A DNA stretch of 64,000 nucleotides, from the NCBI GenBank assembly GCA_024742275.1, contig JANSYS010000001.1, forward strand, positions 248,001 to 312,000, given 5' to 3'. Shown in pieces: positions 50,631 through 58,723 of this stretch. How positions within the stretch are numbered: position 1 is the stretch's first letter; each line of letters starts with the position of its first letter. Made by a program: the position numbers and the translations under genes. Source of the stretch: Alphaproteobacteria bacterium. Its GTDB lineage: Bacteria; Pseudomonadota; Alphaproteobacteria; Thalassobaculales; Thalassobaculaceae. The notes beneath the pieces are model-generated. The model saw only the letters and a list, made by a program, of their open reading frames with translations. It was not told the origin of the DNA and searched no databases.

Positions 50631-51935
50631 ATGCCGGACGACATCACCCCGCCCGATCTTACCCTGCCCGACACCGGCGCCGATGGCGGCGGCAAGCTGA
50701 TCGAGAACATCATGCATTTCGGCCGCACCCTGCGCGCGGCCGGGCTGCCCGTCGGGCCCGGCAAGGTCCTGGATGCCGTCGAAGCGGTGCGTGTCGCAGG
50801 GATCGCCAATCGTCGCGACTTCTACTGGACCCTGCACGCCGTTTTCGTGAACCGTCGCGACCAGCGCGAGATCTTCGACCAGGCTTTCCACGTCTTCTGG
50901 CGGAATCCGCGTCTGCTCGAGCGGATGATGCAGATGATCATGCCCGAATTCCGCGGCGACCCCGACGAGAAAAAGGAAAAAGGCGAGGAAATGAACCGGC
51001 GTCTGGCGGAGGCGCTCAAATCCGAGAATGCGGCCGCAGCGGAGACGCAGGAGCCGGAGGAAGAGGAGATCGAACTAGACGCGGCGATGACCTGGTCCGA
51101 CCGGGAACTCCTTCGCGAAATGGATTTTGAGAAGATGACCGCCGACGAGATCCGTCAGGCCAAGCAGGCGATCCGCGACATGCGCCTGCCAATCGCCGAG
51201 ACCAAGACCCGACGGTTCCGCCCGGCGCCGCACGGACGGCGCCTGGACCTTCGACGCACGATGGCGGCCACGATGCGCAGCGGCGGCGACAGGATCGACC
51301 TGCAGCGGCGCAAACGACGCACCCGCAGGCCGCCGCTGGTTGTGCTGTGCGACATCTCCGGCTCCATGAGCCGGTATTCGCGCATGCTGCTCCACTTCAT
51401 GCATGCGATCACCAACGACCGCGACCGGGTGCATACTTTCCTTTTCGGAACCCGTCTGACCAACGTCACCCGATACCTGAGACACAAGGATGTCGACGAG
51501 GCTCTCGTGCAGGTCGGCGACGTGGTCAACGACTGGTCGGGCGGCACGCGGATCGGCCACTGCCTGAACGAGTTCAACCGGTTCTGGGGCCGCCGGGTGC
51601 TCACCCAGGGGGCGATCGTCGTTCTGATCACGGATGGACTCGATCGCGAGGTCGGCGCCGGACTGAACAAGGAAATGGAAAGGCTGCACAAATCCTGCCG
51701 CCGACTGATTTGGCTCAATCCCTTGTTGCGCTACGACGGCTTCGCCCCCAAATCTCAGGGAGTGCGGGCCATTCTGCCTCATGTCGACGACTTCCGGCCG
51801 GTGCATTCGCTCGACAGTCTGGAGCAGCTCGCCGACGCCATCGGCCAATCGTCGTCGCGCCGTCGCGAGGGCATGGACGACTGGCTCGCGGCGCTACGTC
51901 GGGTTGAGGCCGAGGCTCGACAAGCGCAAAACTAG
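50631..51935 (+). CDS. CoxE-like VWA domain protein
   Basis: A 434-residue protein with the CoxE layout. The N-terminal helical region (about 20-190) has LPVGPGKVLDAVEAV and the charged DEKKEKGEEMNRRLAEAL. A basic RRLDLRRTMAATMRSGGDRI segment comes before a von Willebrand A domain with the MIDAS motif LCDISGSMSRYS (about 238-249) and GGTRIGHCLNEF, ending LVVLITDGLDREV-like in form. It partners with the preceding MoxR ATPase in metal-cofactor insertion. Confidence 0.9.
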   Translation: MPDDITPPDLTLPDTGADGGGKLIENIMHFGRTLRAAGLPVGPGKVLDAVEAVRVAGIANRRDFYWTLHAVFVNRRDQREIFDQAFHVFWRNPRLLERMMQMIMPEFRGDPDEKKEKGEEMNRRLAEALKSENAAAAETQEPEEEEIELDAAMTWSDRELLREMDFEKMTADEIRQAKQAIRDMRLPIAETKTRRFRPAPHGRRLDLRRTMAATMRSGGDRIDLQRRKRRTRRPPLVVLCDISGSMSRYSRMLLHFMHAITNDRDRVHTFLFGTRLTNVTRYLRHKDVDEALVQVGDVVNDWSGGTRIGHCLNEFNRFWGRRVLTQGAIVVLITDGLDREVGAGLNKEMERLHKSCRRLIWLNPLLRYDGFAPKSQGVRAILPHVDDFRPVHSLDSLEQLADAIGQSSSRRREGMDDWLAALRRVEAEARQAQN

Positions 51936-51969
51936 ATTCGGGCACAACCCCACAGTGGAGGGCGCAGGT

Positions 51970-52311
51970 ATGACCGATCCGACACCATTCGCCAGCATCG
52001 ACGACGTCTTGGGCACCGCCGAGGGCTGGCTCGGCGAAGGCCGCAAAGTGGCGCTGGCCACCGTCGTCAAGACATGGGGAAGCTCTCCGAGACCGGTCGG
52101 CTCTCGCCTCGTGATCGACGGAGACGGCGCTATGGTCGGCTCCGTCTCCGGCGGCTGCATCGAGGGTGCGGTCATCAAGGAGGCGTTCGAGATCATGGAC
52201 GGCGGTCCGGCTCGGCTGATGGAATTCGGCGTCAGCGACGAGCAAGCCTGGGATGTCGGTCTCGCTTGCGGCGGAAACGTTGAGGTCTGGGTCGAGCGGA
52301 TGGAGGCGTAG
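51970..52311 (+). CDS. XdhC/CoxI family protein, N-terminal domain cistron
   Basis: A 113-residue protein equal to the N-terminal XdhC_CoxI domain (PF02625). It includes VALATVVKTWGSSPRPVGSR, SVSGGCIEGAV with the conserved Cys, and DVGLACGGNVEVWVE. XdhC binds molybdopterin, promotes its sulfuration and hands it to xanthine-dehydrogenase-like enzymes. The ATG at 51970 lies after GGCGCAGGT. It ends in TAG at 52309-52311, and the rest of XdhC resumes in the same frame at 52315. Confidence 0.9.
   Translation: MTDPTPFASIDDVLGTAEGWLGEGRKVALATVVKTWGSSPRPVGSRLVIDGDGAMVGSVSGGCIEGAVIKEAFEIMDGGPARLMEFGVSDEQAWDVGLACGGNVEVWVERMEA
52303..52307 (+). promoter_or_regulatory. ribosome binding site for the second XdhC cistron
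   Basis: GGAGG occurs within the last codons of the N-terminal XdhC cistron, eight bases before the ATG of the second cistron. It supports a genuine restart rather than a simple nonsense mutation. Confidence 0.6.
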
Positions 52312-52314
52312 ACG

Positions 52315-53022
52315 ATGCGCAAGGATATCTTCTCGAAGCTGCAGACGGCACGGCGCTCAAAAACGCCGGTGACGCTCGTCGACGGGTTGGACGGCAAGTC
52401 CCAGGCGCTCGTGTTCCACGATCGCGTTGATGGCGACCTTCCCGAACCTGTTGTCAACGAGGCCCGGAGCCGACTGCGCGACAACAAGAGCGGCGTCGCC
52501 GAGCTGTCGGGCGGCCGTTGGTTCTTCGACTGCCACAATCCGCCGTTGCGCCTGATCATCGTCGGGGCGGTTCATATCAGCCAGACGCTCGTTCCGATGG
52601 CCGCCATCGCCGGCTACGAGGTCGTCGTGGTCGATCCGCGTGCCAGCTTCGCAACCGCCGAGCGCTTCCCGAACGTCGTGTTGATCGACGACTGGCCGGA
52701 CGAAGCGATGGAGGCGCTGAGACCGGACAGCCGTACCGCCATCGTCACGCTGACCCACGATCCCAAGCTCGACGATCCTGCTCTCGAGGTGGCGCTTAGA
52801 TCTGAGGCGTTCTACATCACTTGCCTCGGCTCCCGGCGGACCCACGCCAAGCGCGTGGACCGGCTCAAGGAGATGGGCTTCGACGACGCCGTTGTCGGTC
52901 GGATCCGTGCCCCGGCTGGACTGGACATCGGCGCCGTCTCCCCCGCCGAGATCGCGATTTCCATCCTGGCGGAACTGACCGCCGTCCTGCACGCCAAGCC
53001 GATCGTGGCGGCGGCGGCATAG
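52315..53022 (+). CDS. XdhC/CoxF family protein, C-terminal Rossmann domain cistron
   Basis: A 235-residue protein corresponding to the C-terminal XdhC_C domain (PF13478). After about 75 residues comes the Rossmann entry LRLIIVGAVHISQTLVPMAA (the usual second Gly-rich loop is GAVH), then VVVDPRASFATAERF, VTLTHDPKLDDPAL, YITCLGSRRTHAKRVDRL and a tail with GAVSPAEIAISILAEL. It is separated from the first cistron by TAG-ACG and shares its frame. Together the two give a full-length XdhC. Confidence 0.9.
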   Translation: MRKDIFSKLQTARRSKTPVTLVDGLDGKSQALVFHDRVDGDLPEPVVNEARSRLRDNKSGVAELSGGRWFFDCHNPPLRLIIVGAVHISQTLVPMAAIAGYEVVVVDPRASFATAERFPNVVLIDDWPDEAMEALRPDSRTAIVTLTHDPKLDDPALEVALRSEAFYITCLGSRRTHAKRVDRLKEMGFDDAVVGRIRAPAGLDIGAVSPAEIAISILAELTAVLHAKPIVAAAA

Positions 53023-53059
53023 ACGTGAGAAACGGCAATCGTCTGGAGACCGTCGGATC

Positions 53060-54697
53060 GTGATCTTCGGTGACACCCCGCTGGAGCAGGCCGAAGGCGC
53101 AGTGCTGGCCCATTCCCTTCGACTGGATAAGCGCAGCCTGAAGAAGGGACGCGTGCTCGAGGGCCACGATATCGCGGTTCTGCGCGAGGCCGGCTACGCA
53201 AGCGTTATCGCGGCGCGGCTGGAAGACGGGGACGTGGCTGAGGACGCCGCCGCCGACCGCCTTGCCACCGCCATCGCCGGCGACGGGACAACGGTCAGCG
53301 CCGCCTTCACCGGACGCGCCAACCTCTATGCGGAAACCGCCGGCGTCGTGCTCTACGACCCCCTGAGGCTTGATGCCTTCAACCTGGTCGACGAGGCGAT
53401 CACTCTCGCCCTGGTGCCGCCCTATCAAGCGGTCGAAGAAGGCCAGATGATCGGCACGCTGAAGATAATTTCCTTCGCTGTGTCCGGCGACAGGGTAATG
53501 CTGACCGAGGAGATCGGCCGGCGCGAACAGCCGATGGTCAGTCTTCGGCCCTACGCGCCGACGCGCGTCGGTCTTGTCCAGTCGCGCCTGCCGGGCACCA
53601 AGGACAGCGTGCTCGACAGCACCTTCGAGGTCACCCGCTCCCGTCTACATCCGATGCATAGCGAAATCTGCCACGAGGTGCGCTGCGATCACGTCACCGA
53701 CACCCTGGCCAAAGCGATCGACGAGACGATGAACAAGGGCGCGCGCCTGGTTCTGGTGTCCGGAGCCTCCGCCGTGGTGGATCGGCGCGACGTTGTTCCG
53801 TCCGCCATAGAACAGGCGGGAGGAGTGGTCGAACACTTCGGAATGCCGGTGGACCCCGGCAACCTCATGCTGATCGGACGCATTGGCGACGTTCCCATCG
53901 TCGGTCTGCCGGGATGCGCCCGGTCGCCGAAGCTGAACGGCTTCGATTGGGTCCTGCAGCGACTGATCGCGGGCGTGCCTGTCGGTCGGGCCGAGATCGG
54001 ACGCATGGGGCCCGGCGGGCTGCTCAAGGACATACCGACCCGTCCGATGCCCCGCTCGCGACGCAGGCCCGGCATCGGCGAGACCGCGCCCGCCAGGGCC
54101 CCGAGAATCGGCGCCCTGATCCTGGCCGCCGGTCAGTCCCGGCGCATGGGCAAGGAGAACAAACTGCTGGCGCAAGTCGACGGCAAACCGATGGTGCGCC
54201 ACGTCGCGGATGCGGTGGCCGCCTCGAAGGCGACCTCTACGACCGTCGTGCTGGGCCACGAGGCGGACGCCGTTCGAGCGGCGCTGGCCGACCTGAAACT
54301 ATCCTACGCCTACAACCCGGACTATGCGGAAGGCCTGTCGACGTCGCTGAAGGCCGGCCTGGCAGCGGTCGGCGACGACGTGGACGGGGTCATCGTGTGT
54401 CTGGGCGATATGCCCCGGATCGGGACCGCGACCATCGACAGGATGATCGCCGCCTTCGACCCGGTGGAGGGACGGTCGATCGTCGTGCCGACCCGGCGCG
54501 GCAAGCGCGGGAACCCTGTGCTTTTCGCCAAACGGTTCTTTGAGGAGATGGGCGGCGTTTCCGGCGACGTGGGAGCCCGTCACCTTATCGGAAACCATGA
54601 AGACATCGCGGTGGAGATCGAAGTGGACGACGAGTCCGTGCTGACCGACGTCGACACGCCCGAGGCCCTGGCACGGATCAGGGAGAGCGGTCGATGA
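53060..54697 (+). CDS. molybdopterin-binding domain fused to MocA-like nucleotidyltransferase
   Basis: A 545-residue two-domain protein. The N-terminal part (about 1-335) is MoeA/MoCF-like, with LVLVSGASAVVDRRDVVP and GRIGDVPIVGLPGCARSPKL. The C-terminal part (about 348-545) is a MobA/MocA-type NTP transferase starting IGALILAAGQSRRMGKENKL, with VVLGHEADAVRAAL and VIVCLGDMPRIGTATID and a late RKRGNPVLF-like RGKRGNPVLFAK. It probably makes molybdopterin cytosine dinucleotide for xanthine-oxidase-family enzymes. The start is a GTG at 53060. It overlaps the scaffold gene by four bases. Confidence 0.88.
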   Translation: MIFGDTPLEQAEGAVLAHSLRLDKRSLKKGRVLEGHDIAVLREAGYASVIAARLEDGDVAEDAAADRLATAIAGDGTTVSAAFTGRANLYAETAGVVLYDPLRLDAFNLVDEAITLALVPPYQAVEEGQMIGTLKIISFAVSGDRVMLTEEIGRREQPMVSLRPYAPTRVGLVQSRLPGTKDSVLDSTFEVTRSRLHPMHSEICHEVRCDHVTDTLAKAIDETMNKGARLVLVSGASAVVDRRDVVPSAIEQAGGVVEHFGMPVDPGNLMLIGRIGDVPIVGLPGCARSPKLNGFDWVLQRLIAGVPVGRAEIGRMGPGGLLKDIPTRPMPRSRRRPGIGETAPARAPRIGALILAAGQSRRMGKENKLLAQVDGKPMVRHVADAVAASKATSTTVVLGHEADAVRAALADLKLSYAYNPDYAEGLSTSLKAGLAAVGDDVDGVIVCLGDMPRIGTATIDRMIAAFDPVEGRSIVVPTRRGKRGNPVLFAKRFFEEMGGVSGDVGARHLIGNHEDIAVEIEVDDESVLTDVDTPEALARIRESGR

Positions 54698-55110
54698 GCG
54701 ATGCGCTGTACCAGGATGAGATACTCACCCTGGCGCGGGAAGGCAGGGCCCTGCCCCGTCTGGACGGTGCTACGGTCACCGCCAGGGTCGACAATCCGGT
54801 CTGCGGCGACCGGGTAACGGTCGACCTGACTCTGGAAGACGGAACGGTTGCTGCCGTCGGCTCCAAGGTCCAGGGATGCGCCCTCTGCCAGGCCGCCGCC
54901 GCCGTCATCGCCCAACAGGCCGTGGGCGCGCCGGCCGCCGACCTACCGCGCGTCGCCGATGCGCTGGAGGACTATCTGTCGGGGAAAAGCGGGGACGTTC
55001 CGTGGGCGCCGCTGACGGTCTTTGCACCCGTTCGAGCGGCAAAGTCCCGCTGGGAGTGCGTCATGCTGCCGTTCCGGGCGGCAATCAAAGCGCTTAAGTC
55101 GACCGGCTGA
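54694..55110 (+). CDS. IscU/NifU-like iron-sulfur scaffold protein
   Basis: A 138-residue protein with the NifU_N/SufU layout. The three metal-ligand regions are VDNPVCGDRVTVDL (first Cys with the adjacent Asp), SKVQGCALCQAAAAVIAQQ (second Cys, plus an extra Cys three residues on) and RWECVMLPFRAA (third). It probably assembles [2Fe-2S] clusters for a hydroxylase, given its coupling (ATGA overlap) to the molybdopterin fusion gene. It is last in the plus-strand cluster, ending two bases before the convergent FlgC-like gene. Confidence 0.87.
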   Translation: MSDALYQDEILTLAREGRALPRLDGATVTARVDNPVCGDRVTVDLTLEDGTVAAVGSKVQGCALCQAAAAVIAQQAVGAPAADLPRVADALEDYLSGKSGDVPWAPLTVFAPVRAAKSRWECVMLPFRAAIKALKSTG

Positions 55111-55112
55111 AC

Positions 55113-55529
55113 TCAGCTCAGAATGTCGAGGGTGGATTCGAACAGCTCATCGGCTGTCCGGATCGTCGCCAGATTGGCCTCGAACTGCCTCTGGGCGGTG
55201 ATCTGGTCCACGGCTTCACGTTCCAGGGAAACGTTCGGCCGGTTGACCAGTCCATCGCCGTCCGCGTCGGGAGCATCCGGATCGTAACGCTGCACGGATA
55301 CAGGATCGGCAAGCTGCTGGCTCGACCGAACGCCGCCGACGGTCGTCGTGGTGTCCAGCGTCCGCTGTGTGCGAAACAGCGCATTGCCGTCGGCATCGGT
55401 CGTCGCCGTCGATCCGTTGGGGGCGGCCACGCTTTCTATATTCGCAACATTGCCGGCTGACGTGTCGAAACGCCGGGTAGCCGCCGTGACGCCACTCAGT
55501 GCGGTGTAAATGCCGTTCGTAATCGCCAT
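55113..55529 (-). CDS. orphan FlgC-like flagellar rod protein
   Basis: A 138-residue protein matching FlgC in length and ends. The N-terminal rod motif is ITNGIYTALSGVTAATRRFD with SAGNVANIES. The C-terminus has YDPDAPDADGDGLVNRPNVS and then ITAQRQFEANLATIRTADELF, like the FlgC end before the last helix. FlgC forms the proximal rod of the flagellar basal body in the periplasm. No other flagellar gene is in the window, so it could be a stray flgC or a specialised paralogue. Confidence 0.85.
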   Translation of the reverse strand: MAITNGIYTALSGVTAATRRFDTSAGNVANIESVAAPNGSTATTDADGNALFRTQRTLDTTTTVGGVRSSQQLADPVSVQRYDPDAPDADGDGLVNRPNVSLEREAVDQITAQRQFEANLATIRTADELFESTLDILS

Positions 55530-55576
55530 TAAAGCACCTTACCATTCGGGCGCCGCTGAATCTACTGTACCGGCGG

Positions 55577-55592
55577 TTTAGAACGGGTTAAC
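55577..55592 (+). promoter_or_regulatory. near-consensus CtrA-type site
   Basis: TTTA-GAACGGG-TTAAC differs from the CtrA core TTAA-N7-TTAAC by one base. It lies between the divergent FlgC-like and secreted-protein genes, 48 bases upstream of the FlgC-like start. CtrA control of flagellar genes is well known in alphaproteobacteria, which makes the match plausible but not proved. Confidence 0.4.
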
Positions 55593-55704
55593 GGGTTCGC
55601 ATCCGATGCAATCCGCGAAGCGTCTTCCTGGTACCCGCGGATTAGCGACGATGACCCGGCCCCGGGCTCACGAGCCGTCACCCGCAACGCGGAGCGACCG
55701 TCCC

Positions 55705-56526
55705 ATGCCTCTGGCAAGAACGTTCCTGATCCTAGTGAGCCTTGCCCTGGCATTGCCGCTCCTGGCCGCGAGCGATGCCCAGGCCCAGCGCATCCAGTGG
55801 TACGTGGAGGTTCTGACCGACCCGATCAGCGGCCGGCCTGTTCTGGAGGCGCGGATCCTCACCCGCGAGGGTTATCGCTTTAACCTTTTGCGGAAAAAAG
55901 ACAACTCGATCTGGGGTCAGTTCTCCCTCCCACGTTCGTCCCAGGCGATGCTCACGCCAGACAACTTGCCGACGTACTGGATCGACGAAGGCGACCCGGT
56001 CGACCTCGAAGAACTGAAGGCCTTGGAGGTTTCCAGCGAACCGACGCTCTACAAGGTCGCCGGCCGCGATGTTCAATTCATCATCTGGGGAGACGCACGC
56101 GAAGGCTTCATTCCACCGCAACTGCGACAGATGATGCTGGGCGAGACGCTCCATGTCCGATACTTCACATTGCTCGGCGAACGCCATACGGCCGAAATCA
56201 CTCTGAACCGGGCCAACCAGGCGATCGCGCAGTTCCTTCGGGTGCGTCCTTTGGACCCCGAAAGCGACTCGATCGAAGATCAGACGATGAATTTCGCGCT
56301 GGTTGCCAAACGGTTCATGGAGTTGTGCGACGACTTGCGATTCAGTGCGAGCGAGAGCGACTACACGGCCTGCCGAAACACGTTCTACACCTGCTCGGAA
56401 GCGCCTGAGCAGACGGCCGAGACCTTCAAGGCGTGCCTGGGATTCGATCCGGACATGCTGGCCGCTCGGGCCGAGCCCACGGCGGATCAGGCCGGCAATG
56501 AACAGGGAGCGCGGCGGCCGGAGTGA
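55705..56526 (+). CDS. secreted hypothetical protein with C-terminal four-cysteine region
   Basis: A 273-residue protein with a signal peptide (about residues 1-28: [18 protein letters not shown] then ASDAQA). The mature part starts QRIQWYVEVLTDPISGRP and looks beta-rich for about 180 residues, followed by a helical region with cysteines spaced C-x14-C-x6-C-x13-C (about residues 211-247), probably two disulfides. I do not recognise a family. The ATG at 55705 has GGAG nine bases upstream and is preferred to one at 55651. It diverges from the FlgC-like gene. Confidence 0.8.
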   Translation: MPLARTFLILVSLALALPLLAASDAQAQRIQWYVEVLTDPISGRPVLEARILTREGYRFNLLRKKDNSIWGQFSLPRSSQAMLTPDNLPTYWIDEGDPVDLEELKALEVSSEPTLYKVAGRDVQFIIWGDAREGFIPPQLRQMMLGETLHVRYFTLLGERHTAEITLNRANQAIAQFLRVRPLDPESDSIEDQTMNFALVAKRFMELCDDLRFSASESDYTACRNTFYTCSEAPEQTAETFKACLGFDPDMLAARAEPTADQAGNEQGARRPE

Positions 56527-56564
56527 CGGCTTGATCGATGGGTCGGCGCGACGTCGCGAGCTTC

Positions 56565-57623
56565 TCAGACGGTGATGGATACCACCCGAGGCGCCGGAAT
56601 ACGGCTATCGAAACCGGTGGATGCCCGAGCGATCGGCCCGGCGATGTCGAACGGCGACGCTGTCGGCTCAGACGACGGACCGAACCCTGTTGAGGCTTCG
56701 GCGCTGGTCTCGACAGGGCTGAAACCTGCGGACCGCGTCGGGCTGTCCCGCAAATCGGTGATCGTGCCCCCATCGCCAGGTTGCTCGCCCGCCCCCTGGG
56801 AGACGACGTTGGCCGCGAGCGGGACCTCAGAAGCAGCCGCAGAGGGGGCTGGTTGATCCGCGGCCTCCCCTGTCTGCTCAGCCCGACGCTCGGCGGCGAT
56901 CTCCGCCTGAGCCTGACGTTCCAATGCTGCTGCGGAGGCCGCCACCGACCGATCCTGCGCGGACGGTTCGGCGGGTGCGAGTGCGGCGGTGCGTATCTGC
57001 CGCGCCTTCTGTAGCGTCGCTTCAGGGTCGCCCTTTACCGGCGACGTATCGATCGAGACCGACCCGCCGACCGCATATTGCTTGCCGTCCGGTCCGCGTT
57101 GATAAGTGTAGGTCGGTGCGCCGGCGTACTGACCGCCCGCCGCCGCGTGCGCGGCCTCGTGGCGGCGCACCTCCTGGTCGCGCTGCTGCAGTTCGCGGAC
57201 GACCTTCCGTTCTTCCTCGGTCAGTTGATCCGGTCCGGTCGCGCCCTCCGCGCTCGCGGACTGGGTTGCAGCCGCCTGGGCCGCCTGGGCCGGACTGTCG
57301 GCGCTGCCCGGACTCGGGGCCTGCTGCGACTGCTCGGCCTGCAGACCGAACGCGACGGCCAAGGTGAACGGACCACCACCGATCAGAGGACGGCCGGGCT
57401 GCAGCGGCGGCGCCGTCTGCTGTGTCGGGTCCGACGGCTGGAGCCCCGGAGCTTCACGGCCCGGCAACGCCGGCGCCTGCCCGCGCGCTCCCGTCGCCCC
57501 CTCCGTCGGCCTCTGGCCATCAACCGCCGTCCGGCCGGCGAACGACCTCTGTGCGCTCGGCGCGGGACCGAGCGACGGCAGACTGCCGATTCCTGGAGGA
57601 AGGATGGGGGCCGTCGAGGTCAT
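56565..57623 (-). CDS. SprA-related putative metalloprotease-like protein
   Basis: A 352-residue protein with a low-complexity Pro/Gln/Ala-rich N-terminus (1-130) and C-terminus (from about 240). The conserved core lies at about 131-240: LTEEERKVVRELQQRDQEVR, then HEAAHAAAGGQYAGAP (HExxH at 155-159), TYTYQRGPDGKQYAVGGSVS and DTSPVKGDPEATLQKARQIR. The core matches the SprA-related (PF12118) family, annotated as putative metalloproteases without proven activity. No signal peptide. It converges on the secreted-protein gene. Confidence 0.83.
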   Translation of the reverse strand: MTSTAPILPPGIGSLPSLGPAPSAQRSFAGRTAVDGQRPTEGATGARGQAPALPGREAPGLQPSDPTQQTAPPLQPGRPLIGGGPFTLAVAFGLQAEQSQQAPSPGSADSPAQAAQAAATQSASAEGATGPDQLTEEERKVVRELQQRDQEVRRHEAAHAAAGGQYAGAPTYTYQRGPDGKQYAVGGSVSIDTSPVKGDPEATLQKARQIRTAALAPAEPSAQDRSVAASAAALERQAQAEIAAERRAEQTGEAADQPAPSAAASEVPLAANVVSQGAGEQPGDGGTITDLRDSPTRSAGFSPVETSAEASTGFGPSSEPTASPFDIAGPIARASTGFDSRIPAPRVVSITV

Positions 57624-57798
57624 TCTGACCGCAAACTCCTAACCTCGAGGCCGACTTCTCCAGCCTCGCGAAATTGCACGCGTCCCACGTCTCCCACTCT
57701 TCCATTAGCACGAATCGGCTGGACATGCGAGAACACAGCTTCACGATCCGCCACTCGGCAGATCCGGCTTCTCCGGCCCGTCAGGCTGCCGCCTCCCC

Positions 57799-58680
57799 AT
57801 GACGTTTCTTCCGTACCTCGCTCCCCCGGTGTTCGTTCTTCTTTGGAGCTCGGCGTTCGTCGGCGCGAAATTCGGCCTGCCGCATGCCGAACCACTGACT
57901 TTCCTGGCAATCCGGTTCGCCCTTGTCACGGTGCTGTTCGCGTTCATTGCCCGCGCGCTCTCAGCGCCCTGGCCGACAAGCTGGCGACAGACCGGCCATA
58001 TCGCGGTGGTCGGTGCCCTGGTCCAGGGCGTCTATCTAGGAGGGGTCTTCGTGGCCATCCACCGAGGCGTCCCGGCCAGTCTCGCGGCTCTGATCGTCGG
58101 CCTGCAGCCGATCCTGACCGCCTTGCTGGCCGGCCGCCTTCTGGGCGAGCGAACAAGCGCCCGCCAATGGCTCGGGCTCGGGCTCGGCCTGGCGGGTGTC
58201 GCAGTGGTGCTCGGCGAGCGCATGGAGGCGTCCCCGATCGACCGGATCGGCCTTGCCACCTGTGTTGCCGGCCTGATCGCCATGAGCCTGGGTACCCTGC
58301 ACCAGAAGCGCTTTGCCAGCTCGATGAACGTCGCCACGGGCAGCGCCGTCCAGAACATCACAGCCGCCGCGCTTACGTTTATCGGCGCCCTGGCGCTGGA
58401 AGACTTGCGGGTGGAGTGGGTTCCGGCCTTCTCCCTGTCGCTTGCCTGGCTTACGGTCGTGGTATCAATCGGCGCCTTCTCGCTTCTGATGGTCATGATC
58501 AGACTTGGAGAGGCCGTTAAGGTCGTCAGCCTATTCTACATGGTTCCCCCAACCACTGCCCTTCTGGCCTGGATCCTCTTCGACGAGCGGATCGGACTGT
58601 TTGGCGCCTGCGGCATCGCCGTCACCGCCCTGGGCGTCGCTCTAGTCGTACGGCGACCGAAAGACACCGGTCTGCCGTAA
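57799..58680 (+). CDS. EamA (DMT) family exporter
   Basis: A 293-residue protein with ten predicted helices in two EamA halves. The first starts APPVFVLLWSSAFVGAKFGL, and half 2 starts near FASSMNVATGSAVQNITAAA and ends with LLAWILFDERIGLFGACGIA, a typical EamA late motif. DMT carriers export amino acids and other metabolites; the substrate is unknown. It follows a 175-base gap and precedes the MFS gene by 43 bases on the same strand. Confidence 0.92.
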   Translation: MTFLPYLAPPVFVLLWSSAFVGAKFGLPHAEPLTFLAIRFALVTVLFAFIARALSAPWPTSWRQTGHIAVVGALVQGVYLGGVFVAIHRGVPASLAALIVGLQPILTALLAGRLLGERTSARQWLGLGLGLAGVAVVLGERMEASPIDRIGLATCVAGLIAMSLGTLHQKRFASSMNVATGSAVQNITAAALTFIGALALEDLRVEWVPAFSLSLAWLTVVVSIGAFSLLMVMIRLGEAVKVVSLFYMVPPTTALLAWILFDERIGLFGACGIAVTALGVALVVRRPKDTGLP

Positions 58681-58723
58681 GTCGGATAGAAGGTTAGAAA
58701 CCCAACCCGCGCCGGAAGGCCAG

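Noticed and set aside
51970..53022. Reading the two XdhC pieces as a pseudogene.
   Set aside because: Both domains are intact and the second has its own ATG and GGAGG, so two working cistrons are more likely.
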